Positions 17,084 through 25,546 of a stretch of 64,000 nt of DNA are shown here, piece after piece; position 1 is the stretch's first letter; each line of letters starts with the position of its first letter. The translations under genes and the position numbers were made by a program. The stretch lies in NCBI GenBank assembly GCA_046348855.1, contig JAXMDK010000008.1:84648-148647 (forward strand), given 5' to 3'. The notes below the pieces were generated by a model. The model worked only from the letters and a program-made list of their open reading frames with translations. It made no database searches and was not told where the DNA came from. This DNA is from TMP-24 sp046348855. GTDB taxonomy: Bacteria; Pseudomonadota; Alphaproteobacteria; Rhodobacterales; Rhodobacteraceae.

Positions 17084-17746
17084 ATGCGCTTCAACAAGAT
17101 CCTTCTCGCCGGCCTGGCCAGCAGCTTCGCGCTGTCGGCCTGCGTCCAGCCCGGCCCCTACGATCCCAACGACCCCAACAAGCGTGCCCGGAACGGTGCA
17201 CTCATGGGGGCGATGGCCGGCGCGGCGCTTGGCGCGGCCACCGGCGACAGCAACGACAAGACCTCGGACCGGGTGATCGGCGGGGCGTTGATCGGCGGGA
17301 TGCTGGGGGCGGGCGTCGGCAACATGCTCGACCAGCAGGCGTCGGAGTTGCAGCAGGACATCCGCACCAATGGCGTCCAGATCATCAACGACGGCAACCG
17401 CCTGCGGGTGGTGATGCCCGAGGGCATCCTGTTCCCGGTCGACAGCGCCGCCGTCCAGCCCGGCATCATGAACGACCTCTACACGGTCGCCGACAGCCTG
17501 AACCGCTATCCCAACACCCATGTCCAGGTCGTGGGTCACACCGACAATACCGGCAGCGCCTCGTACAACCAGGACCTGTCGGAACGCCGCGCGTCGGCGG
17601 TGGCCGCGGTGCTGCGGGCCGGCGGCGTGGACGGCGCGCGCATCTCGGCCTACGGGCGCGGCGAAAGCCAGCCTGTCGCGTCGAACCTGACGGCCGCCGG
17701 CAAGGCCCAGAACCGCCGGGTGGAAATCGTCATCATCCCGAACTGA
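17084..17746 (+). CDS. OmpA-family outer-membrane lipoprotein (YiaD-like)
   Basis: A 220-aa lipoprotein. The signal peptide ends in the lipobox LSAC (Cys20). A glycine-zipper pair follows (GALMGAMAGAALGAATG; GGALIGGMLGAGVGNML), then a C-terminal OmpA-like peptidoglycan-binding domain (HVQVVGHTDNTGS; LSERRASAVAAVL; GRGESQPVASN; NRRVEIVI). Probably tethers the outer membrane to the cell wall. It stands alone, followed by a strong terminator. Confidence 0.95.
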   Translation: MRFNKILLAGLASSFALSACVQPGPYDPNDPNKRARNGALMGAMAGAALGAATGDSNDKTSDRVIGGALIGGMLGAGVGNMLDQQASELQQDIRTNGVQIINDGNRLRVVMPEGILFPVDSAAVQPGIMNDLYTVADSLNRYPNTHVQVVGHTDNTGSASYNQDLSERRASAVAAVLRAGGVDGARISAYGRGESQPVASNLTAAGKAQNRRVEIVIIPN

Positions 17747-17794
17747 CGGCCGGAAAGCGGGGCCGCCCGGCCCCGCCGCCCGCCACGAATGCAG

Positions 17795-17827
17795 AACGCC
17801 CGGTCTCGCGACCGGGCGTTTCGCTTT
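17795..17827 (+). terminator. Rho-independent terminator after the OmpA lipoprotein gene
   Basis: AACGCCCGGTC (17795-17805) and GACCGGGCGTT (17810-17820) make a perfect 11-bp stem with a TCGC loop, followed by TCGCTTT. It lies between two convergent genes and the stem could also end atpF transcripts. Confidence 0.8.
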
Positions 17828-17845
17828 GGTGCCTTTGGGGCGCGA

Positions 17846-18406
17846 TCAGTGCAGCTTGGCCGCGACCTCGCCGATGGCCGCGTCGACCAGCTTTCCACGC
17901 TCGACCGCGGTCATCTGCTTGGCGATCAGGTCGCCGGCCGCCGCCACGGCCACGGTGACCGCGCGGTCGCGCACTTCGCGCACCGCCGACGCCTCGGCCG
18001 AGGCGATCTGGTCCTCGGCGGCCTTCAGCCGCCGCGCGATCGCCGCCTTCAGATCGACCTTGGCCTGCTCGGCCGCCGCCGTCGCTTCGCGCCTGGCCCC
18101 GTCGACGATCGCCGCCGACTGGGCCTGCACCTCTTTCTGCTTCTGCTCGTAGGACGCGAGCAGCGCCTTGGCCTCGTCGTGCAGGGCCTTGGCTGCCGCC
18201 AGGTCGCTGCGGATGCCGTCGGCCCGCTTGTCCAGAACCCCGCCCAGAAGGCCCGGCACCCGGAACTTCAGCAGGACCGCCAGGAACAGCAGGAAGGCGA
18301 TGGAGACGACGAACTCGGTCGAATGCAGCGAGAAGAAGGGCTCGGCCTCTTCGGCGGCGAACGCGGGACCGGCGGCCAGCATCAGGGCGATGGAAAGTCT
18401 CTTCAT
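17846..18406 (-). CDS. atpF: ATP synthase F0 subunit b
   Basis: A 186-aa stator subunit. A short hydrophobic leader-like N-terminus (MKRLSIALMLAAGPAFA) precedes one transmembrane helix (FVVSIAFLLFLAVLLKF), then a long charged, alanine-rich coiled coil to the C-terminus. Last gene of atpI-atpB-atpE-b'-b; the F1 genes are not here, the separated arrangement known in Rhodobacteraceae. Confidence 0.95.
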   Translation of the reverse strand: MKRLSIALMLAAGPAFAAEEAEPFFSLHSTEFVVSIAFLLFLAVLLKFRVPGLLGGVLDKRADGIRSDLAAAKALHDEAKALLASYEQKQKEVQAQSAAIVDGARREATAAAEQAKVDLKAAIARRLKAAEDQIASAEASAVREVRDRAVTVAVAAAGDLIAKQMTAVERGKLVDAAIGEVAAKLH

Positions 18407-18410
18407 CGTC

Positions 18411-18986
18411 TCAGCCTTTCATCCGGGCCGCGACCGCAGCCGCAACCGTCTTGGCATCCGTGGTTCCGCCCAGGGCCGAAACGATAGCCTGCGCGGTATC
18501 CTTGGCAACCTCGGAAACCGAAGCAACCGCACCGGCGCGGATTTCGTCGATCCGCTTGGCCGATTCCGCGGCGCGGGCGCCGATCTCGGCGTCGGCCTTG
18601 GCGGTCGCCTTGTCCAGGTCGGCCTGGATGTCGGCGCGGGCGGCGGCGACGATCTTTGCCGCCTCGGCGCGGGCATCGACCAGCGCCTGCTGATAGGCCG
18701 CTTCCGCCTCGACCGCCTTGGCCTTCAGCTTGTCGGCCATTTCCAGATCGCCGGTGATGCGCCCCTGCCGGTCGGCAAGGATACCGCCGATGCGCGGCAG
18801 CGCGATCCTGGACAGCACGAGATAGATCACGACCAGCGACATCACCAGCCAGAAGATCTGGTTGGGGAAGGTCGAAAAATCGAGCTGCGGCATCCCCGGC
18901 GTGCCGGCCGCGTGGCCCGCCGCCTCGGTGACCTGGCCCTGGGCCATGTCGGTCGCCGTGCTGAGCGTTGTGGTGGTATTTGACAT
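18411..18986 (-). CDS. atpX: ATP synthase F0 subunit b'
   Basis: A 191-aa second b-type stator subunit, as found in phototroph-related alphaproteobacteria. A Thr/Ala-rich N-terminus leads into a helix (QIFWLVMSLVVIYLVLSRI) and a coiled coil. ATG 18986 with GAGAGAGG upstream is preferred to the ATG at 19001. Only 4 bp separate it from atpF. Confidence 0.93.
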   Translation of the reverse strand: MSNTTTTLSTATDMAQGQVTEAAGHAAGTPGMPQLDFSTFPNQIFWLVMSLVVIYLVLSRIALPRIGGILADRQGRITGDLEMADKLKAKAVEAEAAYQQALVDARAEAAKIVAAARADIQADLDKATAKADAEIGARAAESAKRIDEIRAGAVASVSEVAKDTAQAIVSALGGTTDAKTVAAAVAARMKG

Positions 18987-19064
18987 CTCGGCCTCTCTCA
19001 AACCCGGATTACACGCCGGACGGGGTCATGCCCCGCCCGGCCGTAAGGATGGTTCGAAAAAGCC

Positions 19065-19307
19065 TCAGAAGCCTTTTGCGAACATCAGCAGCAGCGCGAC
19101 GAGGAACGAGAAGATCCCCAGCGCTTCGGCGAAGGCGATGCCGATGAACAGCGTCGCGGTCTGGCCGCCGGCGGCCGACGGGTTGCGCAGGGCGCCCGCC
19201 AGGAAGTTGCCGGCAACGTTGCCCACACCGATGGCCGAGCCGCCCATGCCCATGCAGGCCAGGCCAGCGCCGATGTAAGCACCCATTGCAGCGATATCAC
19301 CTTGCAT
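19065..19307 (-). CDS. atpE: ATP synthase F0 subunit c
   Basis: An 80-aa proteolipid of two transmembrane hairpin helices. The first has the glycine motif GAGLACMGMGGSAIGVGNVAG, the loop has RNPSA, and the second holds the proton-carrying Glu in IAFAEALGIFSFLVALLL. It forms the rotating c-ring. Confidence 0.97.
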   Translation of the reverse strand: MQGDIAAMGAYIGAGLACMGMGGSAIGVGNVAGNFLAGALRNPSAAGGQTATLFIGIAFAEALGIFSFLVALLLMFAKGF

Positions 19308-19363
19308 TGTCGTCTCTCCTTGAGATGGAATTGTGGTGTTTCGGTTGGATCGAAGGTCCGGCC

Positions 19364-20131
19364 TCAGTGACCCGGATGCAGCGCATCCTTCAGGTACACG
19401 CAGGTCAGGATGGTGAAGACGTAGGCCTGGATGAAGGCCACGAGCAGTTCCAGCGCATACATCGCCGTGATCGCCAGAACCGACAGCGGCGTGACCGCAT
19501 AGCCGATGCCCGACATCAGGATCAGCGGCGCGAAGGCCGCGAACACCTTGATCACCGCGTGGCCGGCCATCATGTTGCCCGCAAGTCGGACAGAGTGGCT
19601 GACGGGCCGCACGAAGTAGGAAATCAGCTCGATCACCGCCAGGATCGGCCGCAGCGCCAGCGGCGCGGACGAGACCCAGAAGAGCCCGAGGAAGTGGGTG
19701 CCGTTCTTGACGAACCCCAGGATCGTCACGAACAGGAACACCAGAACCGCCATGACCGCCGTCACCGCGATGTGCGAGGTGGCGGTGAAGGCGCCGGGGA
19801 TCAGGCCGAGGAAGTTCGAGAAGACGATGAAGCAGAACAGCGTGAAGATGTAGGGGAAGTATTTCACCCCGTCATGGCCGGCCACGTCCTCGACCATCTT
19901 GTGGACGAATCCGTAGGCCAGTTCGGCCACCGACTGAAGCCGGCCCGGCACCACCGCGCGCTTCGACGTGCCAAGGACGAACAGCACGATCACGCACAGG
20001 ACCGCGACGCCCATCCACAGCGCCACGTTGGACACCGAGGTCATGTGCAGCACGTCGCCGAACAGCGGCTTGACGGTGAACTGTTCCATCGGATGGAACG
20101 TCAGTCCCTGACCCTCAGCTTCGCCCGCCAT
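19364..20131 (-). CDS. atpB: ATP synthase F0 subunit a
   Basis: A 255-aa multi-spanning proton channel subunit. The essential Arg lies in SHSVRLAGNMMAGH and the C-terminal helix ends AFIQAYVFTILTCVYLKDA. Its start overlaps atpI by 17 bp. Confidence 0.97.
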   Translation of the reverse strand: MAGEAEGQGLTFHPMEQFTVKPLFGDVLHMTSVSNVALWMGVAVLCVIVLFVLGTSKRAVVPGRLQSVAELAYGFVHKMVEDVAGHDGVKYFPYIFTLFCFIVFSNFLGLIPGAFTATSHIAVTAVMAVLVFLFVTILGFVKNGTHFLGLFWVSSAPLALRPILAVIELISYFVRPVSHSVRLAGNMMAGHAVIKVFAAFAPLILMSGIGYAVTPLSVLAITAMYALELLVAFIQAYVFTILTCVYLKDALHPGH

Positions 20132-20462
20132 CTTTGTCCCCTTCGTTCCTGGCGGCCATGGCCGCCGCGTTCTTGTCCTGCAACTCTTTCGCGGTCCGCA
20201 GCATCACCCGCACCCCCGCGACAAAGCCCAGCAATGTCAGCCCCACCAGAAAGACCGGCAAAGTCCCGAACAGGACATCCAGCCCATAACCCACAGCCGC
20301 ACCGATCCCGAGGCCCGAAACCAGCTCGATCACCATGCGCCAGCCCTTGTCGGCGGCGCCGAAATCCTTGACCGCCACCGGCTCTGGCACCGCCGTCTTC
20401 TTCAGCGCCGCGATCCGCTGCTCCAGGTCTTTCAGACGGGCGGGATCGGGGCCTTCCTGCAT
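20115..20462 (-). CDS. atpI: ATP synthase protein I
   Basis: A 115-aa AtpI with two transmembrane segments (MVIELVSGLGIGAAVGYGLD; LPVFLVGLTLLGFVAGV). AtpI assists c-ring assembly. ATG 20462 has GAGG upstream and lies just past a candidate promoter; the upstream ATG at 20513 would place that promoter inside the gene, so it is rejected. Confidence 0.9.
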   Translation of the reverse strand: MQEGPDPARLKDLEQRIAALKKTAVPEPVAVKDFGAADKGWRMVIELVSGLGIGAAVGYGLDVLFGTLPVFLVGLTLLGFVAGVRVMLRTAKELQDKNAAAMAARNEGDKDGGRS

Positions 20463-20491
20463 GACGGGCCTCAGCTTGTACGGTCGCGGCA

Positions 20492-20520
20492 GAACTAGTG
20501 GCGCAGCGGGCATGAGTCAA
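20492..20520 (-). promoter_or_regulatory. Candidate promoter of the atp F0 operon
   Basis: On the minus strand TTGACT (20520-20515), a 17-base spacer and TAGTTC (20497-20492) place a start near 20485, about 23 bases before atpI ATG 20462. Confidence 0.5.
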
Positions 20521-20646
20521 CAAGCGATTGCCGTTGGAAATTATCAGATAACCAGTTGAATCATAATGACTTAACTTAATGGCCTTGCGCCCCCCGGCCG
20601 TGGCGGCAGCGGCCGCGCGACGCGAAACCGGGTTCGGGGTATATTC

Positions 20647-20660
20647 AACCTTCCGGTTGA
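20647..20660 (+). promoter_or_regulatory. Candidate ArsR operator
   Basis: CAACC-TTCC-GGTTG is a perfect inverted repeat, 31 bases before the ArsR start at 20691 and just after GGTATATT. SdpR-type ArsR regulators commonly bind such CAACC/GGTTG dyads at their own promoters; autoregulation here is inferred. Confidence 0.5.
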
Positions 20661-20690
20661 CGATCAGCGGCGCCGGGGCGACAAGCAGGC

Positions 20691-21077
20691 ATGACCGCGC
20701 CCGCCGACCGACGCCTCGACTTGATCTTCGCCGCGCTCGCCGACCCGACGCGGCGGGCGATCCTGACCATGCTGCTTGAGGATGACATGGCGGTGACCGA
20801 CGTGGCCGAACCTTTCGCCATGTCGCTGGCGGCGGTGTCCAAGCACCTGCGGACGCTGGCCGACGCCGGCCTGATTTCGCAGGAACGGCGCGGGCGAGTG
20901 ATCTGGTGCAAGCTGGAACCCGCGGCGATGCGGGCGGCGACGGTGTGGATCGCGGGCTTCGGCCTGTTCGAGGAACTGGACCTCGACGCGTTCGAGCGGT
21001 TCCTGCAAGACGAAATGGATGACGAGGACGCCGCCGACGGCGCCGCGCCCGCTACCAGCCCTTCGTCGACGCCTTGA
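20691..21077 (+). CDS. ArsR-family transcriptional regulator (SdpR-like)
   Basis: A 128-aa winged-helix repressor. LDLIFAALADPTRRAILTML opens the fold and MSLAAVSKHLRTLADAGL is the recognition helix region; GRVIWCKLEP is the wing. There are no clear metal-binding cysteine pairs, so it fits the SdpR-like branch rather than arsenite sensors. The acidic C-terminus overlaps the end of the LysR gene by 26 bp on the opposite strand. No SRPBCC partner lies next to it. Confidence 0.9.
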   Translation: MTAPADRRLDLIFAALADPTRRAILTMLLEDDMAVTDVAEPFAMSLAAVSKHLRTLADAGLISQERRGRVIWCKLEPAAMRAATVWIAGFGLFEELDLDAFERFLQDEMDDEDAADGAAPATSPSSTP

Positions 21078-21930
21078 GGTGGGCGAGAAGCTTCTGCACC
21101 TTCAGCGTCCGGTGCAGGTCGACGTGGGTGACAAGCCACAGGGCCACTTCCCACTCCGGGCGCGGCGGCAGGACCTCGACAAGGTCGGGGCTTTTCTCGG
21201 CCTCGCAGATCGGCAGGAAGCCCAGGCCCACCCCCCAGCGAACCGCGGCCTCGGCCGCCGCCGGTTCCGATGTGCGGTAGCTGACCGCCTCGGGCGGGAT
21301 CGCGCCGCGCAGCCAGGCGTAGAAGGGCGCCCGCGACTCGGGGTCGTCGCTGCCAACGAACCGGTGCTGGGCCAGTTCGGCCTCGGACTTCGGCAGGCCG
21401 TGGCGGTCGGCATAGCTGCGCGCAGCGTAAAGCCCGTTACGCACCGAGACATATTTCTGCACCACGAAATCGGGATCGTCCGGCCGCTTGCCGGCGCGGA
21501 TCGCCACATGCGCCTCGCCGCTGCTCAGCCGGAACAGCCTGAGGTCGGTCAGGAACCGCACGGTCAGCGCCGGATGTTCGGCCTGGAAGCTGGCGATCGC
21601 CGGCGTCAGGATGCGGGCGATGCCCGACACCGAGGTCACGATGATCTCGCCCGACATGGTTTCGCCCTGGCCCTTGATGCGGCTGGCCAGCTGGGAAAAA
21701 TGCTCGCTCGCCGTCTGGGCCACGTCCAGAAGCGCGCGCCCGGCCTCGGTCGGCGTGTAGCCGCGGGCGTGGCGCTGAAAGAGCCGCGCCCCCAGCCGCG
21801 CCTCGAGCGCGTCGATGTGGCGGATGACGGTCGCATGATGGACGCCCAGCACTTCGGCCGCCCCCGATACCGTGCCCATCCGCGCCACCTGGTAGGCAGT
21901 GCGGATTTCGTCCCAGCTGTCAAAAGCCAT
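21052..21930 (-). CDS. LysR-family transcriptional regulator
   Basis: A 292-aa regulator. The N-terminal HTH is AYQVARMGTVSGAAEVLGVH and IDALEARLGARLFQR; the rest is a periplasmic-binding-type effector domain. ATG 21930 fits the usual LysR start; the extension to 22008 lies in the intergenic operator. Divergent from the azoreductase, the classic layout for a LysR protein controlling its neighbour. Confidence 0.93.
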   Translation of the reverse strand: MAFDSWDEIRTAYQVARMGTVSGAAEVLGVHHATVIRHIDALEARLGARLFQRHARGYTPTEAGRALLDVAQTASEHFSQLASRIKGQGETMSGEIIVTSVSGIARILTPAIASFQAEHPALTVRFLTDLRLFRLSSGEAHVAIRAGKRPDDPDFVVQKYVSVRNGLYAARSYADRHGLPKSEAELAQHRFVGSDDPESRAPFYAWLRGAIPPEAVSYRTSEPAAAEAAVRWGVGLGFLPICEAEKSPDLVEVLPPRPEWEVALWLVTHVDLHRTLKVQKLLAHLKASTKGW

Positions 21931-21971
21931 TTCTGTGCACCGATCAACAGACAAGGTGCGATTTCGCATGT

Positions 21972-21996
21972 TGTGTTCAAAATTGCAATCAACACA
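21972..21996. promoter_or_regulatory. Candidate LysR binding site between LysR and azoreductase genes
   Basis: TGTGTT (21972-21977) and AACACA (21991-21996) are inverted, with a perfect ATTGCAAT palindrome (21982-21989) between them. The site lies in the 107-bp divergent intergenic region. Confidence 0.5.
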
Positions 21997-22037
21997 TATG
22001 CCGCACAAGCAAACGGCTTATCAGGGATTTGAACGAC

Positions 22038-22613
22038 ATGACCAAAATTCTGCGCATCGACAGTTCGATCAAGGGCGGCGCCTCGGTCACCCGCAAGCTG
22101 ACCGACGGACTGGTGGCGAAACTCGGTGGCGCCAAAGTCACCGAACGCAATGCCCAGGGCATTCCGCTGATCGACGGGAACTGGGTGGGTGCCGCCTATA
22201 CACCGGCCGATGCCCGCACCGCCGATCAGGCCGCGCTTCTGGCGCTGTCCGACGAGCTGATCGCCGAACTCAAGGCCGCCGACGCCATCGTCATCGGCGC
22301 GCCGGTCTACAACTTCGGCGTCACCGGCCCGCTGAAGGCCTGGATCGACCAGGTCTGCCGGGTCGGCGAAACCTTCGCCTACACCGAAACCGGGCCGAAG
22401 GGCCTGCTGGCCGATAAGCCGGTCTATGTCGCCTATGCCTCGGGCGGTGTGCCGATGGGTTCGGCCTATGACTTCTCCTCGGCCTATCTCAAGCAGGTGC
22501 TGGGCTTCATCGGCCTGACCAACGTGCAGTTCGTCGCCGCCGAAGGCGTGGCCGCGAACGAAGCCGAGGCCATCGCCCGCGCCAAAGGCCAGATCGAGGC
22601 GCTGGCCGCCTGA
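22038..22613 (+). CDS. FMN-dependent NADH-azoreductase
   Basis: A 191-aa flavodoxin-fold quinone/azo reductase of the AzoR type: ILRIDSSIKGGASVTRKLTD (FMN phosphate loop), IVIGAPVYNFGVTGPLKAWID and YVAYASGGVPMG. Gives two-electron reduction of quinones or azo compounds with NADH in the cytoplasm. ATG 22038 has AGGGA 10 bases upstream; a TTG at 22029 is too close to that site. Confidence 0.94.
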   Translation: MTKILRIDSSIKGGASVTRKLTDGLVAKLGGAKVTERNAQGIPLIDGNWVGAAYTPADARTADQAALLALSDELIAELKAADAIVIGAPVYNFGVTGPLKAWIDQVCRVGETFAYTETGPKGLLADKPVYVAYASGGVPMGSAYDFSSAYLKQVLGFIGLTNVQFVAAEGVAANEAEAIARAKGQIEALAA

Positions 22614-22674
22614 GCCCGCCCGAAACCGATGCGAATGCGGCCCCGGAGACCTCTTCGGGACCGTTGCCTTTGCG

Positions 22675-23046
22675 TCAGCTGCGCGCCGCTCCCGTCAGGA
22701 ACATCCAGCCCAGCAGCCCCGCCGCGACGATGACCCCGGCCGACGCCACCGCCACCAGCCCGATCGAGCCGTCCAGCACCATCCACAGGCTGCCCAGCAC
22801 CAGAAGCGGCTGGGCCAGCACCGCCAACCAGAACTGGGCGGCGGCCAGGCCCTGCCGCTTCAGTTCGGGCCACAGCCGGTAGATGAACCCGTAGATCGCC
22901 AGGGTCACGAACCCCGGCAGCATCATGGCGACATGCACCGAAATATATTGAAGCTGGTCGCTCGCCCCCATCCAGAAGCCGAAGATCGTACCGATCATCA
23001 GCCAGGCCAGGGCGTTCAGCAGAAAGGCGCGGTCGATCGACGGCAT
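22675..23046 (-). CDS. Small four-helix membrane protein (cytochrome oxidase subunit I-like fragment family)
   Basis: A 123-aa protein with four hydrophobic helices. QYISVHVAMMLPGFVTLAIY and GFIYRLWPELK resemble the heme-ligand helix of cbb3-type oxidase subunit I ('AHAH...LGW...YRLFP'), but at 123 residues it is only a fragment-sized relative. ATG 23046 follows a strong GGGGGG-A-A site. Function unknown; perhaps heme or quinone related. Confidence 0.75.
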   Translation of the reverse strand: MPSIDRAFLLNALAWLMIGTIFGFWMGASDQLQYISVHVAMMLPGFVTLAIYGFIYRLWPELKRQGLAAAQFWLAVLAQPLLVLGSLWMVLDGSIGLVAVASAGVIVAAGLLGWMFLTGAARS

Positions 23047-23092
23047 GGCACTTCCCCCCTTTGGCGGCAGCCCCCGGCCAGCGGCGAGTCTA

Positions 23093-25159
23093 TCACCGAA
23101 CCCGCGCCGGACCGCCAGATATTCGCACCGCACTGTCCGATGCCCGGTGCGCCGGGGAAACCTCATCCGCTGCGCCCGACAGCAGAAGCGACGGCTGGCC
23201 ACCCCCGACCTCGGGGGCAAGTTCTTCGGCCACCAGAACCGCCCCGAACCGGCGCGCACCCTCGATGGTCAGGTGGTGATCGTCGATCATCAGGGGGGCC
23301 CCACCATCCAGCGGCAGGCAGTCCGGCATGACCTTGCAGAAGATCGCGCCGCTGTCGATCACCCGGACGCCGGCGGCCGTCAGCATCGACTGGATCTCGG
23401 GCCGGAAGAATTCCTCCTCAGGCTCGGTGCGGCGAACCAGCGACAGGGGCCGCCCCAGACCAACCGTCCGCAGCATCCGGTTCTTCAGGTCCAGGAACTC
23501 CGGCGTCGGCGAAAAGACCGACAACCTGACCCCGGCGGCCTTCCAGTAATCGATCATGCTGCCGACCGCCGCGGGCGTCAGTTCGTAGGGCTCGTAATAG
23601 TTCACCAGCCACAGGTCGGTGATCTGGTGCGCGGCGATCTGCCTCTTCATGAAATCGGCCACGCGCCGGCATTTCGGCTTCATCGCCAGCGGGCTGAGCG
23701 AACAGCCGGCCTCGGCCATGTAAAGGACATCCGCCCCGTTGAAGCGCAGCGCCGAGGCAATGTCGGTCGCATGGCTGTCGCCGTAGATCGCCAGATGACC
23801 AACGGTCGTCGGCGCACCGGCCGGCGGCACGCAGTTCCATTTCCGCTCGAACTCCTCGATCCGTATGTTGAGGACCGAGGTGTTCAGTTCGCACAGGCCG
23901 ACCCGCTCGACACGCAGGCGTTCGTCAAGATCGCTGGCAAAGCGGTCGGACAGCGCGTTCAACGCCGGCGGAAAACGGAAGCGTGCGCCGTTCGTGGCAA
24001 TCCCGACCGACGACAAGAGCATCAGCCCGACCATTCCCGCCGCGGCCGACTGCCACAGCCGCACGACCGGAACCGGCGCACCGGCCCCGCGCTGGCGGAA
24101 GGGACGCTCGACATAGCGCCAGCTGAGGATGGCGAGCAGCAGCGACAGAAGGCAGAGCGCCGCCATCTGCCATCCGGTCGGCGGGTCGAGAAGCCGGGTC
24201 CGAGCCAGCGCGAACACCGGCTGGTGCCACAGATACAGGCTGTAGCTGACCAGCCCGATCCCGACGACCGGCGGCCAGGACAGGACCGCCGCCGCCCATG
24301 TCCCCTTCCGCCCCCAGACCAGCATCAGGACCGCGCCCATCACCGGCAAGAGCGCATAGACCGACGGGATGGGCGTCGCGCTGCTGTAAAGGAATATCGC
24401 GGCCAGCATCATCGCGAGCCCTGCCGCCGACAGGGCCTGCCCCTTCGCCGTCACCGGCGCAGAGGGGTGGCCGTGGCACCAGATGGCGGCCACCGCCCCG
24501 GCCAGAAGCTCGAACGCGCGGGTGGGCGCCAGGAAGAAGTTCGCCTCGGACGCCCTATCGGCCAGCCACTCGCTCAGCCCCAGACTCACCAGCCCCGCCG
24601 CGACCAGCACCGGCTGCACCCGGCGCGGCGCCAGCCGCCATAGGAAGAACAGCAGGATCGGAAAGACTATGTAGAACTGCTCCTCGACCGACAGGCTCCA
24701 GGTGTGGACCAGCGGCATCTCGCCGTCGCCGGGACCGAAATAGTTGGACGTCACCCAGAAGAAGATATTCGACACGAAGAAGGTCGCCGCCAGGATGCTG
24801 CGCGAATAGTCGGCGAAGGCGCCGGGCAGCATCCAGGCCCAGGCAAAGGGATAGGTCGCGGCGATCACCAGAAAGAGCGCCGGCAGGATGCGCCGCGCCC
24901 GCCTCTCGTAGAAGCGCAGGATCGAGAAACGGCCATTGGTGATCTCGGCGTAAAGGATGCCGGCGATCAGGAAGCCGCTGATCACGAAAAAGACGTCGAC
25001 CCCGACGAACCCGCCCGGAACGGCCGAAAACCCCGCGTGCCAGAGAACGACCGGCACCACGGCAACCGCACGCATTCCGTCAACTTCAGTCCGATAGCGC
25101 ACTTTGCCAGCCCACCCGCAAAGCCCGATCGACATATCGAAATCCGGCAGGCCGCGCAT
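23093..25159 (-). CDS. Acyltransferase 3 (OafA-like) fused to SGNH domain
   Basis: A 688-aa membrane O-acyltransferase. The N-terminal half has the acyltransferase-3 signature (YRTEVDGMRAVAVVPVVLWH; GGFVGVDVFFVISGFL; RFYERRARRILPAL; HTWSLSVEEQFY) and about ten helices. The C-terminal half is a periplasmic SGNH region with GDSHATDIASAL and a catalytic DDHHLT block. Such proteins O-acetylate lipopolysaccharide or exopolysaccharide. The start may be ATG 25135 instead. The transposon lies 86 bp upstream of the chosen start. Confidence 0.93.
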   Translation of the reverse strand: MRGLPDFDMSIGLCGWAGKVRYRTEVDGMRAVAVVPVVLWHAGFSAVPGGFVGVDVFFVISGFLIAGILYAEITNGRFSILRFYERRARRILPALFLVIAATYPFAWAWMLPGAFADYSRSILAATFFVSNIFFWVTSNYFGPGDGEMPLVHTWSLSVEEQFYIVFPILLFFLWRLAPRRVQPVLVAAGLVSLGLSEWLADRASEANFFLAPTRAFELLAGAVAAIWCHGHPSAPVTAKGQALSAAGLAMMLAAIFLYSSATPIPSVYALLPVMGAVLMLVWGRKGTWAAAVLSWPPVVGIGLVSYSLYLWHQPVFALARTRLLDPPTGWQMAALCLLSLLLAILSWRYVERPFRQRGAGAPVPVVRLWQSAAAGMVGLMLLSSVGIATNGARFRFPPALNALSDRFASDLDERLRVERVGLCELNTSVLNIRIEEFERKWNCVPPAGAPTTVGHLAIYGDSHATDIASALRFNGADVLYMAEAGCSLSPLAMKPKCRRVADFMKRQIAAHQITDLWLVNYYEPYELTPAAVGSMIDYWKAAGVRLSVFSPTPEFLDLKNRMLRTVGLGRPLSLVRRTEPEEEFFRPEIQSMLTAAGVRVIDSGAIFCKVMPDCLPLDGGAPLMIDDHHLTIEGARRFGAVLVAEELAPEVGGGQPSLLLSGAADEVSPAHRASDSAVRISGGPARVR

Positions 25160-25236
25160 GAAATGGCACCCGGCGCGGGCCGGCCTTGCTCCTTACATAG
25201 CATTTTCAGCGGCTTCCCGCAAACCCCTCCCCACCG

Positions 25237-25244
25237 CCGCCGGC
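25237..25244. repeat. Target site duplication, left copy
   Basis: CCGCCGGC directly abuts the left inverted repeat and matches 28184-28191. An 8-bp duplication fits IS1-type transposition (8-9 bp). Confidence 0.8.
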
Positions 25245-25263
25245 GGTAGTGGGTCAGTTTGAA
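25245..25263 (+). repeat. Left terminal inverted repeat of the transposon
   Basis: Perfect 19-base match to the reverse complement of the right end, with partial identity for about five more bases inward. Confidence 0.9.
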
Positions 25264-25330
25264 ATCACAAAGTTCCCACGCACGTAAGGCAGGGTTTGCA
25301 TGGTGGCCGCTGCCGCCCTACATTCCAGAC

Positions 25331-25546
25331 ATGACAGACAAACCCAAACGCCCCCGCGACGCTAACCAGCTCGCCAAGTTCATCGTGGACGTAGCGACCG
25401 GGGAAAAGAACCCTATCGTTCTGTCGGACAGCGAAAAGCGGCCCGGCGGCGAGCAAGGCGGCAAGGCAAGGGCTGAATCGCTGACAAAGGAACAGCGCAA
25501 GGAAATTGCTCGTATCGCCGCCGATGCTCGGTGGAAGAAGAACTAG
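25331..25546 (+). CDS. 71-aa basic transposon passenger protein (histone H1-like GG-KARA family)
   Basis: Contains KPKRPRDANQLAKFIVDVATG, then GGEQGGKARAESLTKEQRKE and a final AADARWKK. This small, lysine/arginine-rich pattern recurs in proteins loosely annotated 'histone H1' or hypothetical, often beside transposases. ATG 25331 has no Shine-Dalgarno sequence but follows TACATT by 6 bases, so the message may be leaderless. Its end overlaps the 161-aa gene by 4 bp, convergently. Function unknown; nucleic-acid binding is only a guess. Confidence 0.7.
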   Translation: MTDKPKRPRDANQLAKFIVDVATGEKNPIVLSDSEKRPGGEQGGKARAESLTKEQRKEIARIAADARWKKN

